Of a stretch of 6,204 nt of DNA, positions 1-6,188 are shown piece after piece. The stretch covers positions 1 through 6,204 of the forward strand of contig JAZOLU010000049.1 of the NCBI GenBank assembly GCA_045653425.1, written 5' to 3'. The position numbers and the translations under genes are program-made. Each line of letters opens with the position of its first letter. Within the stretch, counting starts at the first letter, position 1. This DNA is from RGIG3009 sp045653425 (GTDB lineage: Bacteria; Bacillota; Clostridia; Oscillospirales; Acutalibacteraceae). The notes under the pieces are model-generated. The model ran no database searches. It saw only the letters and a list, made by a program, of their open reading frames with translations, and had not been told where the DNA came from.

Positions 1-82
1 TGTAAATTAACGGGTAGTTAATTTCTGCTCTTTGCATTGTTTAATTTTCAAGGTCCTATTCGCTGCCCCTCGCGAGACAGCT
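1..82 (-). other. Leader of a leftward stable-RNA (probably rRNA) transcript, partial
   Basis: Read on the minus strand, the predicted transcript starts near position 82. It first forms an 8-bp stem (GCTGTCTC with GGGGCAGC, two G-U pairs) closed by a GCGA tetraloop of the GNRA type (62-81). It then carries the motif GGACCTTGAAAATTAAACA (about 38-56). This resembles the boxA-containing CCTTGAAAACT-type sequence found before 16S and 23S genes in Firmicutes rRNA operons, which binds the Nus antitermination complex. A second perfect 8-bp hairpin follows at 4-24. No start codon with an RBS is apparent. The mature RNA would lie left of the window, so the identity is inferred from promoter strength and the motif. 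A tRNA cluster is the main alternative. Confidence 0.55.
4..24. repeat. Perfect inverted repeat (8-bp arms, 5-nt loop)
   Basis: AAATTAAC (4-11) is the exact reverse complement of GTTAATTT (17-24), with GGGTA between them. It lies in the presumed stable-RNA leader, where it would form an AU-rich hairpin, perhaps a processing or spacing element. There is no adjacent T-run on the minus strand in view, so it is not called a terminator. Confidence 0.5.
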
Positions 83-87
83 TTGCT

Positions 88-116
88 ATCATACCACTAC
101 TTCTTCCCTTTGTCAA
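88..116 (-). promoter_or_regulatory. Strong leftward sigma-A promoter
   Basis: On the minus strand a perfect -35 TTGACA (111-116) is followed by a 17-nt spacer and the -10 box TATGAT (88-93). The -35 lies only 8 bases past the GH13 stop codon. Upstream of it, A- and T-runs fill the last codons of that gene (about 117-145), where an UP element would sit. Near-consensus boxes, an UP-like stretch and the boxA-like leader together suggest a stable-RNA promoter. Confidence 0.75.
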
Positions 117-124
117 CTCTTTTT

Positions 125-1984
125 TTAGGGTTTTTTGAAAATAAAAATGCCAACCGACAATGGCGGTAAAAACAACGCGTTGTTTTGCACCCACGCCTCT
201 CCCAATAGTTGCCGAAACGCACCTTCCGGCATGGGTAGTGCCGCCTGCTGCTCACGGCAGTTCACTGCGCACAGTAATCTCTCATCCTCGCTTTGCCGTT
301 CAAACACCACGGTTCCCTCCGGCGCATCCACCGGGCAAAACGCCCCTTCGCGTAAAACATCGCAGTTGTGCCGCATCTGTCCCAACGCTTCAAACCACGC
401 CACCAGCGACGTATCCTCTTGTCCCCACGGATAACATCCGCGGTTAAACGGGTCGCGGTATCCCTCCAAGCCCGCCTCATCACCGTAATATACGCACGGT
501 ACACCGGGCACACAATACTGCAAGGTGGCCGCCAACCGTAACCGCCGCACGCCCAGTGCCCGCTGCTCCGGCGACAACCGTTGCTCCGACTGCCACCGCC
601 GACCGCGTCCGTTGGTGGGCTCACCCGCTAACAGAGTCAGTGCCCGCTCAGTATCGTGCGTGCCTAACGAATTCATCAACAACCGCGTGACTTGCGGCGG
701 ATAGTTTTCCACCACCGTCTCTATTCTGTCAAAAAATCGCACGGCGTTGCCGTCGCGCACCACGTCCAAAATGGCCTCGCGGAACGGATAATTCATAACA
801 CTATCCAACTGCCGCCCCAGCAAATATCGCCGCCGATGCCCGTAACTGTGTTTGTTGCTGGCATCCTCCCACACCTCGCCCAGCACCACCGCCTGCGGGT
901 CGGTGGCTTTGGCGCGCCGCCGCAACGCTTCCAAAAACGCGTCGGGCAGTTCGTCTGCCACGTCCAGCCGCCAACCGGAGGCGCCGTCTTTCAATCTGGT
1001 GGCAACCACACCGTTCTCACCAGTAATGTATTGCAAAAACGAGGGATTCAACTCTTCTACCTCGGGCAGTGTGGGGAATCCCCACCAACCGGCATATTCA
1101 TTGGGCCACTGCGAGAACCGATACCACCCCGCATACGGCGAATCCGGCGACTGGTACGCTCCCTGCACGGGATACCGACCATTACGGTTAAAGTACACAC
1201 TGTCTGCGCCGGTGTGGCTGAACACACCGTCCAGCAGCAAACGAATACCCGCTTGGTTTGCTTGCTCAACCAGTTGTTTCCAATCGGCTTCCGTTCCCAA
1301 CAGCGGGTCAATGTGCTCATAATTTGCCGTGTCGTACCGATGGTTGGAATGTGCTTCAAAAATCGGATTCAAATACAGGCACGTAACACCCAAGCGTTTA
1401 AGATACGGTAATTTCTCGCAAATGCCCTGCAAATCACCGCCGAAATAATCGTTGTTACGCACAATTCCCATAGCATCCGGTTGCCAGTGGGGCTGCTCAC
1501 CCCACGCTGTGTGCAGCACGCGGTCGCGCGGCACGCCCGCTTTGGGAGTGCCAGAGCAGGCAAACCGGTCGGGGAACACCTGATACATCACACCACCCGC
1601 CAGCCAGTCGGGTGTGGTAAACCCTTTTTCATAACACGTGAGTTGCCACGCGGTACCGAGTTGCGAGGTGACTTCCGCTACACCGCGTGCGCCGCGGCTT
1701 AAATGCAACCGCCCTTGCTCGGTATCCAACGCAAAACTGTACCAATGCAATCCCGCACACTCCGGCGTGTAGTGGCACTCCCACCATTCGTACTCGCCCT
1801 CTGCCATACCGGCCCAAAACATGGCGTCCCACTGTTCCATTCCGCCGTCTTCACAACGAACAAGCCACGCCGCCCGACAATGCCACGCACGCGGCACACA
1901 AATACGGAACAGTACCGCGGTTTTCTCCGCCACGGCACCGCACGGTGAACGGTAACGAGTATTACGAGAATGAAACAGTTGCAT
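125..1984 (-). CDS. GH13 alpha-glycosidase (neopullulanase/cyclomaltodextrinase-like), intracellular
   Basis: This 619-residue enzyme should hydrolyse alpha-glucosidic bonds in maltooligosaccharides, pullulan fragments or cyclodextrins. Residues 1-120 look like the N-terminal beta-sandwich of this group (opening MQLFHSRNTRYRSPCGA). The TIM barrel follows (GVMYQVFPDRF, 131-141), then a C-terminal beta domain. GH13 signatures are present: HRYDT (215-219), DGVFSHTG (252-259), LPEVEELNP (306-314), GWRLDVADE with nucleophile D341, LGEVWE with acid/base E370, and GTHDTE with transition-state D444. No signal peptide is seen, so it is probably cytoplasmic and acts on imported oligosaccharides. I chose ATG 1984, 12 nt after AAGGAG; the ATG at 2008 lacks an RBS and lies almost at the predicted transcription start. 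No terminator follows the gene. Exact substrate specificity cannot be read from the sequence. Confidence 0.93.
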   Translation of the reverse strand: MQLFHSRNTRYRSPCGAVAEKTAVLFRICVPRAWHCRAAWLVRCEDGGMEQWDAMFWAGMAEGEYEWWECHYTPECAGLHWYSFALDTEQGRLHLSRGARGVAEVTSQLGTAWQLTCYEKGFTTPDWLAGGVMYQVFPDRFACSGTPKAGVPRDRVLHTAWGEQPHWQPDAMGIVRNNDYFGGDLQGICEKLPYLKRLGVTCLYLNPIFEAHSNHRYDTANYEHIDPLLGTEADWKQLVEQANQAGIRLLLDGVFSHTGADSVYFNRNGRYPVQGAYQSPDSPYAGWYRFSQWPNEYAGWWGFPTLPEVEELNPSFLQYITGENGVVATRLKDGASGWRLDVADELPDAFLEALRRRAKATDPQAVVLGEVWEDASNKHSYGHRRRYLLGRQLDSVMNYPFREAILDVVRDGNAVRFFDRIETVVENYPPQVTRLLMNSLGTHDTERALTLLAGEPTNGRGRRWQSEQRLSPEQRALGVRRLRLAATLQYCVPGVPCVYYGDEAGLEGYRDPFNRGCYPWGQEDTSLVAWFEALGQMRHNCDVLREGAFCPVDAPEGTVVFERQSEDERLLCAVNCREQQAALPMPEGAFRQLLGEAWVQNNALFLPPLSVGIFIFKKP

Positions 1985-1996
1985 ACGGTACACCGA

Positions 1997-2002
1997 CTCC
2001 TT
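1997..2002 (-). promoter_or_regulatory. Ribosome binding site that sets the GH13 start
   Basis: AAGGAG on the minus strand lies 12 nt before ATG 1984. This spacing is somewhat long. The site lies inside the reading frame if ATG 2008 is used, so it argues for the shorter protein. An in-frame GTG at 1993 is only 3 nt away and too close. Confidence 0.65.
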
Positions 2003-2009
2003 GTACATA

Positions 2010-2021
2010 AATAGTACTATT
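2010..2021. promoter_or_regulatory. 12-bp perfect palindrome, candidate operator
   Basis: AATAGTACTATT is a perfect palindrome immediately downstream of the -10 box of the GH13 promoter. It covers the predicted start point (about 2014-2016), a classic repressor position. It does not match the CcpA cre consensus. A dedicated sugar-responsive regulator is possible but none is encoded in the window. Confidence 0.4.
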
Positions 2022-2050
2022 AGTATGCCACAGTTTTAAGCGTAGTACAA
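2022..2050 (-). promoter_or_regulatory. Promoter of the GH13 gene
   Basis: On the minus strand, TTGTAC (2045-2050) is separated by 17 nt from CATACT (2022-2027). A TG dinucleotide one base before the -10 makes it an extended -10 promoter, compensating for the weak hexamers. It would give a 5' leader of about 30 nt ending at ATG 1984. It is divergent from the phosphatase promoter, with about 39 bp between the two -35 boxes. Confidence 0.55.
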
Positions 2051-2089
2051 GCAAAAAAGGTTCTCTTGCGCTTTGTTTTTATAAAAGTA

Positions 2090-2118
2090 TTGTAACTTTC
2101 TTTATTTTCCTTTATAAT
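2090..2118 (+). promoter_or_regulatory. Sigma-A promoter of the phosphatase-rimI-tsaD operon
   Basis: TTGTAA (2090-2095), a 17-nt spacer and a perfect TATAAT (2113-2118), in an AT-rich stretch, place the transcription start near 2125, about 22 nt before the phosphatase ATG. It is the only convincing promoter seen for the three-gene operon. Confidence 0.8.
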
Positions 2119-2132
2119 ATTGCTATTGAACC

Positions 2133-2139
2133 AAAGGAG
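2133..2139 (+). promoter_or_regulatory. Ribosome binding site that sets the phosphatase start
   Basis: AAAGGAG lies 7 nt before ATG 2147. The open frame runs upstream to an ATG at 2120, but that codon overlaps the promoter's start-point region and has no RBS, so 2147 is the start. Confidence 0.85.
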
Positions 2140-2146
2140 TTTTTGT

Positions 2147-2581
2147 ATGAACATTTTGTGTGTTTGCACCGGCAACATTTGCCGCAGTCCGATGTTAGCG
2201 TTTTTGTTGCGTGATGCGTTGGAAAAGGAAGGAATCACCGATTGCACCGTTGCCGGTGCCGGCACCGCCACCGTGGACGGCGCGCCTCCCTCGTCCCACG
2301 CTATTACCGTTATGCAGGAAATTGGCGTGGATATTGGCGACCATCGCTCCCGCCAAATCACGCGGGACATTGTGGCGGAAACCGATATATTTGTCGCGTT
2401 ATCCGTAGAGCACGGCGTTACGCTGGCGTTTCAGTACGGCGCAGAGCCGGAAACCATTGTGGTGCCGGGTGCCGGCATTCCCGACCCGTATGGGCAGGAT
2501 TTAGATACTTACCGCGATTGCCGTGACGCATTGATTGAGTCCCTGCCTCGGTTGGTGGAGGACATTCGAGCGTTGCTATGA
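2147..2581 (+). CDS. Low-molecular-weight protein tyrosine phosphatase
   Basis: A 144-residue cytoplasmic phosphatase of the LMW-PTP/arsenate reductase-like fold. The P-loop CTGNICRS (7-14) gives nucleophile C7 and phosphate-binding R13 in the CX5R arrangement. HRSRQIT (66-72) and the general-acid motif DPYG (D113-P114) complete the active site. Length is typical of the family (about 140-160). In B. subtilis YwlE, a protein-arginine phosphatase, the position after GN is Thr; here it is Ile11, which in the family favours phosphotyrosine, so I do not call it ywlE. It is the first gene of the operon and its stop overlaps the rimI start (ATGA). The partner kinase and targets are not visible. Family is certain, substrate is inferred. 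Confidence 0.92.
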   Translation: MNILCVCTGNICRSPMLAFLLRDALEKEGITDCTVAGAGTATVDGAPPSSHAITVMQEIGVDIGDHRSRQITRDIVAETDIFVALSVEHGVTLAFQYGAEPETIVVPGAGIPDPYGQDLDTYRDCRDALIESLPRLVEDIRALL

Positions 2582-3033
2582 GTATGGTAACCATTGTGCC
2601 GCTGGCGGCGGAACATATCCCCGCGCTGGCGGCATTGGAACGCATTTGCTTTGCCGACCCGTGGAGTGAAGCAGCCCTGCGCGAAGAACTGGCAAATCCC
2701 TGCGCACGGTTTTTGGTTGCCGTGCGCGACGGAGAAGTGGTAGGCTACGTCGGGTGTCACCACGTGGCGGACGAGGGGTTCATTACCAACGTAGCCGTAA
2801 CGCCCGCTCATCGGCGCACCGGTGTGGCGCGCGCGTTAATAACCGCTGCAAAACAGCAAGCCGACTCCTTGTTTCGCTTAACGCTGGAGGTGCGCGTTTC
2901 CAACCAAGCGGCCATTGCACTGTATTCTTCCCTTGGTTTTGTGCCGGAAGGGGTGCGTCCCCGCTTTTACAGTCATCCCACCGAGGATGCCGCATTGTAC
3001 AGTTACTATCCAAATCGGAGTGAAAACGAATGA
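2578..3033 (+). CDS. rimI: RimI-like N-alpha-acetyltransferase (GNAT family)
   Basis: A 151-residue GNAT protein that should transfer acetyl from acetyl-CoA to protein N-termini; the namesake RimI acetylates ribosomal protein bS18. GNAT strands are recognisable: FLVAVRDGEVVGYVG (45-59), then ITNVAVTPAHRRTGVA (69-84) with the acetyl-CoA pyrophosphate loop RRTGVA. LEVRVSNQAAIALYSSLGF (103-121) holds E104 and Y116, equivalent by motif to the catalytic base and acid of Salmonella RimI. The tail RPRFYSHPTEDAALYS is also RimI-like. ATG 2578 overlaps the upstream stop as ATGA; ATG 2584 is an alternative. There is no well-spaced RBS, so translational coupling is likely. Position directly before tsaD is a common rimI location in bacteria and supports the call. 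Confidence 0.88.
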   Translation: MSMVTIVPLAAEHIPALAALERICFADPWSEAALREELANPCARFLVAVRDGEVVGYVGCHHVADEGFITNVAVTPAHRRTGVARALITAAKQQADSLFRLTLEVRVSNQAAIALYSSLGFVPEGVRPRFYSHPTEDAALYSYYPNRSENE

Positions 3034-4034
3034 ACATTTTGGCTTTGGAATCTTCTTGCGACGAAACTGCCGCCGCCGTGGTACGGGACGGGCGGCACGT
3101 ACTTTCCAACATCATTGCTTCGCAAGCAGACGAACATCGGTTATACGGCGGTGTGGTACCGGAAATTGCCAGCCGCCGCCACGCGGAAGCCATTAGCGGT
3201 GTAACGCGGCAAGCGTTAGAGGTTGCAGGTGTAACGCTGGCGGAGATTGACGCCGTGGCAGTCACCTACGCACCGGGGCTTATCGGTGCGTTACTGGTAG
3301 GTGTCAACTTTGCCAAAGGACTGGCCGGGGCGGCAAATTTGCCGTTGGTGCCGGTGCATCATTTGCGTTCACACATTGCCGCTAACTACGTGGCTCACCC
3401 GGAACTTGTCCCGCCGTTTTTGTGCTTGGTGGTATCGGGTGGCCACACACACATTGTGCGGGTAGAGGATTACACGCGCTTTACGGTGCTGGGCCGCACA
3501 CGGGACGATGCGGCGGGTGAATGTTTTGACAAAGCCGCCCGCGCTATGGGCATGCCGTATCCCGGCGGTGTTCACTTAGACCGCACCGCCGCCGAGGGCG
3601 ACCCAAACGCTTTTGTGCTGCCGCGCCCGCGTGTAGACGGTTCTCTCTACGATTTTAGTTTTTCCGGACTGAAAACCGCCGTTATCAACCTGCTTCACAA
3701 AGCGGAACAACGAGGCGAGACGGTGGACATTCCCAATTTATGCGCTTCGTTTCAACATACGGTGTGTGATATTCTTTGTTCGCACACCTTGGCTGCCGCG
3801 GAGGGAACGGGCGACACCGTGATAGCGTTGGCGGGCGGCGTTTCTGCCAATTCCGGCTTGCGCTCGCAAATGGAAGCCGCTTGCGCACAGCACGGTATCT
3901 CCTTATACATCCCGCCACTGCCGTTGTGCGGTGACAACGCCGCTATGGTAGGCGCGCAAGGGTATTATGAGTTTATTGCCGGCAACGTTGCCGACGCGTC
4001 GTTAAACGCGTGCGCCACCCTGCCGATCACCTGA
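3030..4034 (+). CDS. tsaD: tRNA N6-adenosine threonylcarbamoyltransferase TsaD
   Basis: TsaD (Kae1/Gcp/YgjD family) transfers the threonylcarbamoyl group to A37 of ANN-decoding tRNAs, giving t6A, with TsaB and TsaE as partners. Its 334 residues match the family's usual length. The ASKHA-fold landmarks are present: ALESSCDET (5-13), VVPEIASRRH (42-51), HHLRSH (110-115) with metal ligands H111 and H115, SGGHTH (136-141), ECFDKAAR (164-171), FSFSGLKTAV (209-218), LAGGVSANSGLR (267-278) and CGDNAAM (300-306) with metal ligand D302. Family members usually read GEAFDK and PGGP; here they read GECFDK and PGGV, conservative variation. The start ATG overlaps the rimI stop (ATGA), with GGAG 9 nt upstream inside rimI. 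It is the last gene of the operon, ahead of an intrinsic terminator. No tsaB or tsaE is in the window. Confidence 0.97.
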   Translation: MNILALESSCDETAAAVVRDGRHVLSNIIASQADEHRLYGGVVPEIASRRHAEAISGVTRQALEVAGVTLAEIDAVAVTYAPGLIGALLVGVNFAKGLAGAANLPLVPVHHLRSHIAANYVAHPELVPPFLCLVVSGGHTHIVRVEDYTRFTVLGRTRDDAAGECFDKAARAMGMPYPGGVHLDRTAAEGDPNAFVLPRPRVDGSLYDFSFSGLKTAVINLLHKAEQRGETVDIPNLCASFQHTVCDILCSHTLAAAEGTGDTVIALAGGVSANSGLRSQMEAACAQHGISLYIPPLPLCGDNAAMVGAQGYYEFIAGNVADASLNACATLPIT

Positions 4035-4065
4035 AAACAAACGCATACGTCCTTAAATTGACCGC

Positions 4066-4098
4066 GACCGAAAGACATTTCGCGCTTTCGGTCTTTTT
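4066..4098 (+). terminator. Intrinsic terminator after tsaD
   Basis: GACCGAAAG (4066-4074) pairs exactly with CTTTCGGTC (4085-4093) around a 10-nt loop and runs into TTTTT (4094-4098). It ends the phosphatase-rimI-tsaD operon and isolates it from pckG. Confidence 0.85.
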
Positions 4099-4133
4099 CT
4101 TTCAAATTTTAAGAATTATTTGGTATTTGTGGC

Positions 4134-4161
4134 TTGAATTTATGTAAATTTTAGGTATAAT
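4134..4161 (+). promoter_or_regulatory. Sigma-A promoter of pckG
   Basis: TTGAAT (4134-4139), a 16-nt spacer and a perfect TATAAT (4156-4161) predict a start near 4168 and a leader of about 48 nt. The site follows the tsaD terminator, so pckG is transcribed on its own. No cre-like site was seen nearby. Confidence 0.75.
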
Positions 4162-4200
4162 GTTATTAAGGGAAAGTTGAAACTTTTTACTTTGCTCAAC

Positions 4201-4208
4201 GAAAGGAG
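4201..4208 (+). promoter_or_regulatory. Ribosome binding site that sets the pckG start
   Basis: GAAAGGAG lies 7 nt before ATG 4216. The frame is open back to an ATG at 4177, but that start has no RBS and would put this strong site inside the coding region. Confidence 0.88.
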
Positions 4209-4215
4209 ACCCATT

Positions 4216-5991
4216 ATGACAAACGCATTGACCACCAACCCTTCCGTCCTTGCCTGGATTAAGGAAAAGGTTGAACTCACGCAACCCGACCGCATTTTGT
4301 GGATTGACGGTTCGGAGGAACAATTAGAGGAGCTTCGTGCCGAAGGTTGCCGTACCGGTGAACTCACCAAGCTGAACGAGCAAAAGTTGCCCGGCTGCTA
4401 CCTGCACCTTTCGGCTCTTAACGACGTGGCGCGCGTAGAAGGCCGCACGTTCATTTGCTCGGAAAAAGAGGAAGATGCCGGCCCCACCAACCACTGGATG
4501 GCTCCTTCCGAAGCATACGACCTGCTTTACAACATTGCCTGCGGTGCTTACAAAGGCCGCACGATGTATATCATCCCGTACTCGATGGGACCTGTCGGCT
4601 CGCCGTTTGCTAAATACGGTATTGAATTGACCGACTCCATCTACGTGGTTATCAGCATGGCAATTATGACCCGTATGGGCAAGCAAGTGTACGAAGCACT
4701 GGGCGATTCCAACGACTGGATTCGCGGCCTGCACTGCAAATGCGATATTGACGAAGAAAAGCGGTATATCTGCCATTTCCCGCAAGACAACACCATCATT
4801 TCGGTGAACTCCGGTTACGGCGGCAACGTGTTGTTGGGCAAAAAATGCTTTGCTCTGCGCATTGCCTCCAACCTGGGTCGCAAAGAGGGCTGGTTGGCAG
4901 AGCATATGCTCATTTTAGGGCTGGAAGACCCGACCGGCAAAACCACTTACGTAGCGGCGGCGTTCCCGTCTGCTTGCGGCAAAACCAACTTGGCAATGCT
5001 CATTCCGCCGGAACTGTACCGCGAAAAGGGCTACAAGGTATGGTGCGTGGGTGACGATATTGCGTGGATGCGCGTGGGCGAAGACGGTCGTTTGTGGGCG
5101 TGCAACCCCGAAAACGGCTTCTTTGGCGTGGCACCCGGCACGAATATGAAATCCAACCCCAACGCGTTGATTTCTACTCAAAAGAACACCATCTTTACCA
5201 ACGTGGTGCACAATTTGGACGACAACACCGTGTGGTGGGAGAGTATGGATAAGAACCCGCCCAAAAACGCCCGCAACTGGAAAGGCGAATTGTGGGATTG
5301 CACCGACGGTACCAAGGGTGCTCATCCGAACTCCCGCTTTACCGCGCCGGCGCAAAACTGCCCCTGTATTTCGTCTGAGTTTGATTCTCCGGTGGGTGTG
5401 CCGATTTCCGCCATTATCTTCGGCGGCCGTCGTGCCAAGACTGCTCCGCTGGTGTACCAATCCCGCGACTGGAACCACGGTGTGTTTGTGGGCTCCATTA
5501 TGGCATCCGAAACCACCGCCGCCGCAACCGGTGCGGTCGGTGTTGTCCGCCGCGACCCCATGGCGATGTTGCCGTTCTGCGGCTACCATATGGGCGACTA
5601 CTGGGCACACTGGATTGAAATGGGCAAAAAACTGGGCGACAAAGCTCCCAAAATCTTCAACGTCAACTGGTTCCGCACCGATGACGACGGCAACTTCCTG
5701 TGGCCGGGCTTTGGTGATAACCTGCGCGTGCTTGACTGGATTGTCAACCGTTGCGAAGGTAAGGCAGATGCGGTGGAAACCGCTATCGGTTACGTTCCCA
5801 ACGCCGAAGACATTAACATTGACGGGCTGAAAGACTTTGACCTGCCCACGCTCAAATCCATTTTGGAAGTGGATAAAGACCTGTGGCGTGCAGAAATCGG
5901 CGGCATTGAAGAGTTCTACGCCAAGTTTGGCAACAAGTTGCCGGAGACTTTGAAAACCGAACTGGAAACTTTGAAAACCAATCTCCAATAA
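4216..5991 (+). CDS. pckG: Phosphoenolpyruvate carboxykinase (GTP)
   Basis: A 591-residue cytoplasmic enzyme interconverting oxaloacetate + GTP with PEP + CO2 + GDP. In a fermentative anaerobe it may run toward oxaloacetate, conserving energy as GTP, or serve gluconeogenesis. The GTP-type family is clear: substrate-loop ARVEGRTF (72-79), SGYGGNVLLGKKCFALRIAS (199-218), P-loop AFPSACGKTNLAML (249-262) with the family's reactive cysteine C253, kinase-2 GDDIAWM (279-285) with metal-binding D280/D281, NPENGFFGVAPGT (297-309), SEFDSPVGVPIS (387-398), lid ETTAAA (432-437) and guanine-pocket FLWPGFGDN (494-502). The ATP-type motif GxSGTGKTT is absent. Length is typical, apart from a repetitive C-terminal tail (ETLKTEL, ETLKTNL). 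It is monocistronic, with its own promoter and terminator. Confidence 0.97.
   Translation: MTNALTTNPSVLAWIKEKVELTQPDRILWIDGSEEQLEELRAEGCRTGELTKLNEQKLPGCYLHLSALNDVARVEGRTFICSEKEEDAGPTNHWMAPSEAYDLLYNIACGAYKGRTMYIIPYSMGPVGSPFAKYGIELTDSIYVVISMAIMTRMGKQVYEALGDSNDWIRGLHCKCDIDEEKRYICHFPQDNTIISVNSGYGGNVLLGKKCFALRIASNLGRKEGWLAEHMLILGLEDPTGKTTYVAAAFPSACGKTNLAMLIPPELYREKGYKVWCVGDDIAWMRVGEDGRLWACNPENGFFGVAPGTNMKSNPNALISTQKNTIFTNVVHNLDDNTVWWESMDKNPPKNARNWKGELWDCTDGTKGAHPNSRFTAPAQNCPCISSEFDSPVGVPISAIIFGGRRAKTAPLVYQSRDWNHGVFVGSIMASETTAAATGAVGVVRRDPMAMLPFCGYHMGDYWAHWIEMGKKLGDKAPKIFNVNWFRTDDDGNFLWPGFGDNLRVLDWIVNRCEGKADAVETAIGYVPNAEDINIDGLKDFDLPTLKSILEVDKDLWRAEIGGIEEFYAKFGNKLPETLKTELETLKTNLQ
5944..5985 (+). 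repeat. 21-bp tandem duplication at the pckG 3' end
   Basis: Two adjacent 21-nt units (5944-5964 and 5965-5985) match at 17 of 21 positions and share ACTTTGAAAACC. They encode ETLKTEL and ETLKTNL, one heptad each, just before the terminal Gln and stop. The frame is kept. Confidence 0.7.
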
Positions 5992-6005
5992 GTAATAAAC
6001 ACACA

Positions 6006-6036
6006 GCGGGCGGCAAATCCTTGCCGCCCGCTTTTT
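6006..6036 (+). terminator. Strong intrinsic terminator after pckG
   Basis: GCGGGCGGCAA (6006-6016) pairs perfectly with TTGCCGCCCGC (6021-6031) around the tetraloop ATCC, followed by TTTTT. It begins 14 bases after the pckG stop. Flanking ACACA and TGTGT runs could extend pairing past the U-tract. Minus-strand use is unlikely because no T-run lies on that side. Confidence 0.95.
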
Positions 6037-6069
6037 GTGTGTAAAAATATGGGACCGTTTGGGAATCAT

Positions 6070-6188
6070 AACCACCAGTAAACTGGTGGTTTGCACAACC
6101 CCTAGAAGGGGTTGATACCGGCATAGCCCCTAAAAGGGGCACCGAACATTATCATCGCATCACACGCACTGCTACCCGTAAACGGGTA
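6070..6188. repeat. Array of four hairpins with TA-rich loops, possible IS200/IS605- or REP-like element, partial
   Basis: Four inverted repeats follow one another. A: AACCACCAG/CTGGTGGTT, loop TAAA (6070-6091). B: CAACCCC/GGGGTTG, loop TAGAA (6096-6114). C: GCCCC/GGGGC, loop TAAAA (6126-6140), extendable through CGG/CCG (6119-6121 with 6142-6144). D: TACCCG/CGGGTA, loop TAAA (6173-6188). Stems differ while the loops keep a T-A-rich pattern, so structure rather than sequence seems conserved. None is followed by a T-run, so they are not terminators. Multiple subterminal hairpins are typical of IS200/IS605 ends and REP sequences. No transposase is in view and the array may continue beyond the window, so the element type is inferred. 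Confidence 0.6.

Noticed and set aside
752..1230. Ser in place of Asn in GH13 region I (DGVFSH) and GTHDTE in place of NHD in region IV
   Set aside because: The catalytic Asp, Glu and Asp and the conserved His residues are all present. To my knowledge such variants occur in neopullulanase-like subfamilies, so there is no sign of an inactive enzyme.
692..1411. 239-codon plus-strand frame inside the GH13 gene
   Set aside because: It is opposite the catalytic barrel with all GH13 motifs. It has no RBS and its composition is that of an antisense shadow.
3357..3374. TsaD metal motif HHLRSH instead of the HHxEGH form of E. coli-type proteins
   Set aside because: The two ligand histidines are intact. 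The residues between them vary in the family (for example HHIAGH in Bacillus-type proteins), so this is normal variation.
4173..4186. Small inverted repeat AAAGT-TGAA-ACTTT in the pckG leader, followed by T residues
   Set aside because: A 5-bp AT-rich stem is too weak to count as an attenuator or riboswitch, and no larger alternative fold is evident.
4915..6096. Long open frame antisense to pckG (393 codons)
   Set aside because: It lies opposite a certain, fully conserved pckG, crosses that gene's terminator, shows no family motif, and is explained by codon bias on the other strand.
5852..6142. Minus-strand 96-codon frame reading through the hairpin array
   Set aside because: It continues across the terminator into pckG antisense, has no RBS seen, and its codons are dictated by the inverted repeats.
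6070..6188. CRISPR array
   Set aside because: The units have different sequences and uneven spacing. There are no identical direct repeats and no cas genes.
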